Notes under the pieces: generated by a model
Told to the model about the DNA's origin: nothing
What the model saw: the letters and a program-made list of their open reading frames with translations, nothing else
Database searches by the model: none
Assembly: GCA_030180135.1 (NCBI GenBank)
Contig: CM058235.1
Coordinates: 19,058,720 to 19,122,719, forward strand
DNA from: Orychophragmus violaceus
Taxonomy: Eukaryota; Streptophyta; Magnoliopsida; Brassicales; Brassicaceae
Reading direction: 5' to 3'
Length of the DNA stretch: 64,000 nucleotides
Position numbers and translations under genes: made by a program
Part shown: piece after piece, positions 59,341-64,000 of the stretch
Position numbering within the stretch: position 1 is the stretch's first letter
Layout: each line of letters opens with the position of its first letter

Positions 59341-59436
59341 TACCATGACTACCCAGTATCACATGAATTGTCCGATCTCGACAATACAACTATCTTTAGA
59401 GTAAGTACAATATGATTTCAGGACATAATCCCAACA
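59341..59436 (-). repeat. Inverted 96-bp scrap of a family A LTR 5' end
   Basis: Reversed, it starts TGTTGGGATTATGTCCTGAA and closely matches the first ~95 bases of the LTR at 60529. It directly abuts the gypsy leader at 59437. The rest of that LTR is missing. Confidence 0.75.
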
Positions 59437-60528
59437 AAATCAGTCAGTGATAAGTGGTACCAGAGCGAAGTTTCGACTGAGGGAACAAGGAAGAACGATG
59501 GCATGATCGAATGAAAGTTCCAAACTTGAAACCAATATCACCACCGAGGAAGGAGGAAGGGATGCCGCGACGACCCAAGGGAAGAAGGGCGGCCGGCGTG
59601 ATAAGAGCGTTACTCAGGAGATGTTGAGCATGGGGCTGGAACAAATGGGGGAAAGGATAGATAGGCTGGAACATAACTCAGAGGCGTTGGAAGAGCTAGT
59701 GATGTCGGAGTTGGAGGACATCAAGAAGAATGTCGCTGACACCGACTCTCGGTTTGTTCAGCTGGAGGAGTTGGTCGGGTCTTTCCGGGATGAGGTGATA
59801 CCAGGCTTGCATGATGAGATCATGGCAAGGCTGGAAGGAGTGGAAGTGGATGTCACGCTATGCAGGAGGGCTGCAGCCAACGTTGGCCAAGGTGGTCCAG
59901 TCGGACTTGTCAAGGCTGATGTCCCGAAACAATCGAAGTTCGATGGGGCTCGAGATGCTAAGGAAGTCGATAACTTCTTGTGGCAGTTGGAGCATTACTT
60001 TGACAATGTCAACCTGACGGATGAAAGGGTTAAGGTCAAGACGGACACAATCTACTTGACCAATACGGCGATGTTATGGTCGGCAAATCGAGAGGGGCGC
60101 TGCCAAGTGGTAACGTGGGAAAAGTTCAATAGAGAACTCAAGCCACAGTTCTATCTGGAGAATGTCGTGTATGAAGCTCGAAGGAAGTTAATGGAACTTC
60201 GGTAGAAAGGTACGGTCCGCGACTATGTTAAGGAATTCACCAACATTATCCTGCAGATTCCTAGCATGTCCAACGAGGATCTTGTCTTCCATTTCACTGA
60301 TGGATTACAAAACTGGGCGAAACAGGAGCTGCAACGAAGGGGAGTTCATACTCTTGACGAGGCAGTTGCGGTGGCCGAGTCATTGATCAACTTTCGCTCC
60401 CAAAGCTCGTCCGACTCACACAAGAGGAAGGATAAAGAGAAGGTCGTGGTTAAAATTGGGGGAGAGAGGCGTGACTATCAGCCTCGACCAAGTGGGAATG
60501 ACAAGATACTAAGGCGGGACGACTATGA
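59437..60528 (+). pseudogene. Ty3/gypsy gag fragment with leader and primer site
   Basis: TGGTACCAGAGC at about 59455 is a primer-binding-site-like sequence (one base from the usual). Gag begins ATG at 59498, with a TGA two codons later, then a long frame: a coiled-coil-like segment (EQMGERIDRLEHNSEALEEL), then the retrotransposon Gag core (SKFDGARDAKEVDNFLWQLE; WEKFNRELKPQFYLENV), a TAG at 60203-60205, and continued Gag (DYVKEFTNIILQIPSMSNED) to 60528. There the family A LTR cuts it. The zinc knuckle and pol are absent. Lesions are few: two nonsense codons. Confidence 0.78.
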
Positions 60529-61258
60529 TGTTGGGATTATGTCCTGAAATCACATTGTACGAACTCTAGAGATAGTTGTATTGTCGAGATCGGACAATTC
60601 ATGTGGTACTGGGTAGTCATAACGTTTTGCTAGAAACCGCTTATGACAAATGAGTTGTAACTCATTTCCAGTATCGTGTGAACCTACAGGGTCACACACC
60701 TAAGCAAGTTGGATATACTCTGCATGGGATAGATCATTGGCATATGGTCTGATCGATGTGTATTAGATACACATCGAATTGAGTTTCAAATAGGTGTATC
60801 GATCGACACCATTAGGTGCGTCGGTCGATACAAGACTTGTGTCGATCGACACCAATGGATGTATCGGTCGACACAAAGGCGAAACCGAGACTGATGTTTC
60901 AGTTCACTTTAGGTCGATATATAAACGCGTTTTGTACATTCGACCTAATTGATTTGAGCGCCGCCCAGACTGTTTTTCTCAGAGAGAAAACACAGAACCT
61001 CAAGAAACTAAAGTCCCAGGGAGATCCGAGCACCGGTACTAGCATCCCGGCGGATTCCAGCTTGTGTGCGTGTGGACTACGATAGAGGCGCAGCATCTGA
61101 GGCGCAGTAGATCTCGTATTACCTGATCCATCTTCCGCTGCCAAACACCAGGTAATCACGAGGTGAGATCCATGATTCAATTAACTAGACCCTAGATCCT
61201 AGGCTATCGGGAACTCGCGAGAATTCTGAATCTGTAGAATTGGCTCGGATTCCCAACA
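60529..61258 (+). repeat. 5' LTR of copia family A copy 2
   Basis: 730 bp, TGTTGGGATT ... TCCCAACA. It carries four consecutive dyad cores starting 60799, 60821, 60842 and 60864 (spacings 22, 21, 22), alternating TCGATCGA and TCGGTCGA. Confidence 0.87.
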
Positions 61259-61259
61259 G

Positions 61260-61271
61260 TGGTATCAGAGC
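61260..61271 (+). promoter_or_regulatory. Primer-binding site of copia family A copy 2
   Basis: TGGTATCAGAGC, one base after the LTR end, as in copy 1. Confidence 0.88.
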
Positions 61272-62740
61272 CTTAGGGTTTAACCATTGAATCTTAAGCA
61301 TGTAATTTGAAAACTGAAGTGTTTGAATAGATCTATGCTTAGTGTTTCATGTTTTGATTAAGAGAAACTCGGTTTTGTCTGTGAATTGAAACGATGAACT
61401 GCTGTTTTCGCATGGTGTCGATCGACACAGAATCGCGAATTCGACAGAGTCGGCGGCTAGGGTTTTTCGCGAAGAAAAATCGAAAGCCTTCTGTATCGAT
61501 CGACACACTGGGTGTGTCGGTCGACACAGAGCAGACTCGGTCGAGTGTCGATCGACACGGTTTTAATGTCGGTCGACACTGAACAACATTCGGCGGCTAG
61601 GGTTTTCTCGGAGAAAACCTAAAAGGCCTACTACGTCGATCGACACAGGTTAGTGTCGGTCGACACAGACCTAGCGAATGGTTAATTGGTTCAATTGGAT
61701 TGAACCGGTTATCATGCTTGGTTAAGTCCGAATAGATCGGTTTAAATTGGATGAATTAGTTCAATTGGATTGAACTGATCATCCCAATTAGTATAAACCG
61801 ATTGTTTAAGATCAGTTTGATCAGATAAGTCGGTTCAATTGAATTGGACCGGTTATCAAAACTGTCTTCGGTTTAGGTCTATGTCGACCGTCACACATAG
61901 GTTGTGTCGATCGACATGACTGGTTCGATGAACCGGGTTAATTGAATTAACCGGTTATTGAAGTCCGGTTTTGTTTGGTGGTGTCGATCGACAGACAGAG
62001 TCTGCGTCGATCGACACAGTATTCGAAATTCTGGTTATTGAACCTTAAATTTGCAGAAACCAAACTAGACTTAGACATTGATCAAAGATTAGCTTCAATG
62101 TGGTCAACTGTCAAGACTCATTTCGTTGTGTGATGTCTAGCCAAGAGCTTGGTGTCCACAATTACGTGAGTAAGGCAGGTAATAACGTTGATGGACTTGC
62201 AGTGCATTAACATCAACAATTACATGACCTAAGAAATTGATTTGCTAAAACTTTTGGGTTTAGTTTCCTCAACTAAATATCAAGTAACATTGATGTCTTG
62301 CCCAATCTTGTCTACTGTCAAAACTTGTGTTGTTTGTTGGATATTCTTGGAGTCCTTGGTATCCACTGCAACGTGAGTGAGGCAGGTGGTCTTTGACAGA
62401 CTTGCAGTGCAACTGTCAATGATCACAAGACAGAAAAGGTTGGTTTTACTTGACTGGGCTATCGGAAGTTCTGAGTCCAGAGACATCAGAGTGGATTAGA
62501 CATAGTTTGTCTCATCCACAACCAAGAGTTGTACTGAGTACAATTAGCAATGATTTGCTTACCTAGATAACTGAATTTTGAGTAACGGCGAGTCGCCCAC
62601 TCGGATTTTAGTGATCTGAGGATCTTGGATTATTATATTCATAGAGGAAACATTGTTTGAATATAATGCGAGTTTTCTTATTCGATAAGATTTCTCATCA
62701 TGCACATAACTAAATCTTTGTTTTTCTTGGATTTCAGCTT
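61272..62740 (+). other. Leader of copia family A copy 2 with dyad array and palindromic repeats
   Basis: Dyad cores start at 61418, 61496/61517, 61548/61569, 61636/61656, 61884/61907 and 61984/62007. Near-palindromic GGTTCAATTGGATTGAACCGG-type units, several of them imperfect, lie at about 61690, 61759, 61831 and 61939. A diverged direct duplication (about 62108-62222 and 62290-62420) matches the one in copy 1. No coding sequence. Confidence 0.65.
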
Positions 62741-63655
62741 ATGTCTATGACTACTTTCTCGTTGCGATCCGTCCTTGAGAAGGACAAGTTAAATGGATCG
62801 AACTTCCTGGATTGGTATCGGAATCTGAGATTCATTCTCAAGCAGGAGAGCAAGGACTATGTCCTTGAAAAAGCTCTTCCAGAAAGGCTTGGGACCAATC
62901 GCTCGCGTGCAGTGTATAATGCTTGGAATAAGCATTATATGGATGTGGTAGATGTGCGTGGTCTGATGTTGGCTACCATGAACTCAGACTTGAAGAGTCA
63001 GTATGAGAACATGGAGTCGCCAATAGAGATGATCACCAGTCTGAAACAGAAGTTTCAGGATCTGGCACGAGTTGAGAGATTCCAGATGGTGAAGTCTCTC
63101 ACTGGGTGCAAACTACTAGAAGATGCTCCAGTCAGTCCTCATGTCATTAAACTGATGGGTTACGTTGATAACCTGGGGAGACTGGGATGTCCTGTCAGCT
63201 TAGAGTTGGCTACTGACATCATTCTGCAGTCATTGCCGTCTAGCTATGACAAGTTCGTTAAGAACTATATCAAGAAAGGCTTGACGAAGAAGTTGACTGA
63301 GCTGAATAGCATGCTCAAGACAGCAGAGCAAAACATCAAAAGGGGTAAAAGATTTGAGAAATCTTGTATAGACAAGGGTGAAGGCAAGGCCGTCCAGATT
63401 TGGAATCAGGATAAGCCTGTGTCATCTTATAAGCCCAAATCAAGCCCATCTGGTGTTAGTAAGTGCTTCTACTGTAATAAGTCGGGGCATTGGAAGAGAG
63501 ATTGCAATAAATTCTTGGAAGATTCACAAGAGATGGAGAAGATGTATGGTACTTCTTCTTCAGGTATTGTGTTATTAATTCAAGTTCTACATAAGTATTG
63601 GATACTTGTTGTGGTACTGATATTTTTGAAATATGCAGGACCCAAGCGACAGTAG
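62741..63655 (+). CDS. Copia family A Gag, second intact copy (304 codons)
   Basis: Same length and layout as 3677-4591: N-terminus MSMTTFSLRSVLEKDKLNGS, UBN2-type Gag domain, zinc knuckle CFYCNKSGHWKRDC near residue 243 (CX2CX4HX4C intact). About 30 of 304 residues differ between copies, largely conservative by eye. As in copy 1, the last ~35 residues read through the protease remnant out of frame, so the ORF end is not the ancestral one. Gag alone could not replicate but may act in particle assembly with enzymes from another element. Confidence 0.82.
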   Translation: MSMTTFSLRSVLEKDKLNGSNFLDWYRNLRFILKQESKDYVLEKALPERLGTNRSRAVYNAWNKHYMDVVDVRGLMLATMNSDLKSQYENMESPIEMITSLKQKFQDLARVERFQMVKSLTGCKLLEDAPVSPHVIKLMGYVDNLGRLGCPVSLELATDIILQSLPSSYDKFVKNYIKKGLTKKLTELNSMLKTAEQNIKRGKRFEKSCIDKGEGKAVQIWNQDKPVSSYKPKSSPSGVSKCFYCNKSGHWKRDCNKFLEDSQEMEKMYGTSSSGIVLLIQVLHKYWILVVVLIFLKYAGPKRQ

Positions 63656-64000
63656 AACGTTGAAGAAAGGACAAGTGGAACTGCGAGTCTGGTTTGAAGC
63701 AATGGTTGCTACATGAGCCGTAGATATTCTCCACTTGTAGGAGCCTTTCATACTTGGTTTTAGAAATTAAGTAATTGCTACTATGTATCTGCCTTGTGCA
63801 GAAATGCCTTTCATCTTCTTGTAAAGAATTTGGATGTTTTTCATTTTGATAAAAGACAAGTTTTGTTCTTTAGATCTTAATGAAATATAATATGGTAGCA
63901 CCCCGTTTGGAATGGGTTTTGTATCTTAAACCAGCATAAGTTTGAACATAACACAAACACTAAAGGTTTGAGTCTGATGACTCGAACTCGACTTTTCTTT
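63600..64000 (+). pseudogene. Start of decayed pol in copia family A copy 2
   Basis: In the frame next to gag a protease remnant (VLDTCCGTDIF) is followed by stops. Downstream text matches copy 1 (63740-63800 versus about 3535-3600, including the same apparent deletion around TGTAGGAGCC). Shared lesions suggest descent from one already-defective master. Confidence 0.65.

Larger units (their letters stand above)
60529..64000 (+). mobile_element. Copia family A copy 2 (continues beyond the window)
   Basis: 5' LTR 60529-61258, primer site 61260-61271, leader to 62740, gag 62741-63655, decayed pol from about 63600. The last bases correspond to about 3340 of copy 1, so roughly 3.3 kb plus the 3' LTR lie outside. 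Probable left target duplication is TATGA (60524-60528). Orientation is opposite to copy 1, so the window is bounded by an inverted pair of this family. Confidence 0.85.

Overview
The window is nuclear plant DNA, almost certainly Brassicaceae. The evidence is an eight-exon SEN1/UPF1-like helicase gene with GT-AG introns and a five-exon cytochrome P450 that reads as CYP734A1/BAS1. There is also a single-exon F-box gene of the Arabidopsis At2g35280 type, and the rest is a dense nest of plant transposable elements. Only three host genes look functional: helicase at 29977-33776 (+), CYP734A1 at 38467-41017 (-) and F-box at 47999-48631 (-). There is no sign of prokaryotic genes, operons or CRISPR.

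Layout. 1-7002: a Ty1/copia element (here 'family A', minus strand) with near-identical LTRs, an intact gag and a ruined pol; it sits inside an older copia pol fragment (7003-8434), which itself abuts a broken epoxide hydrolase piece. 9734-15601: a Ty3/gypsy-type, gag/protease-only element with a perfect 5-bp target duplication. 16405-20290: decayed copia pol interrupted by another retroelement piece. 20916-25997: full-length but mutated copia element with 5-bp target duplication, inserted in a LINE tail (to 26385). 26993-29615: hAT-type elements and a 1-kb retroposon. 29977-33776: helicase gene. 34889-35911: Mutator-like element. 36900-38345: copia remnant. 38467-41017: CYP734A1. 42487-44920: Helitron inside an AT-rich tandem array. 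47999-48631: F-box gene. 50270-50930: tandem array with ~165-bp period. 51520-57060: near-complete LINE with 19-bp target duplication. 58267 onward: Helitron end. 59341-60528: inverted LTR scrap plus gypsy gag fragment. 60529-64000: second family A copy, plus strand.

Most unusual signal: a short palindrome (core TCGATCGA, usually extended to GTGTCGATCGACAC or GCATCGATCGATGC) occurs in pairs or short runs with a start-to-start spacing of 20-23 bp, most often 21. These arrays occur in the LTRs and leader of family A copia, in its second copy, in an LTR and non-coding interior of the unrelated gypsy-type element, and in frame inside that element's gag. Sharing of one phased dyad between unrelated retroelement families is not explained by any feature I know. 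Family A is also notable because both copies keep a 304-codon gag while sharing the same decayed pol, which implies mobilisation in trans.

Gene functions are assigned from recognisable motifs and family memory; no alignment was run. Element boundaries with target duplications are read directly from the sequence; others are approximate and marked so.
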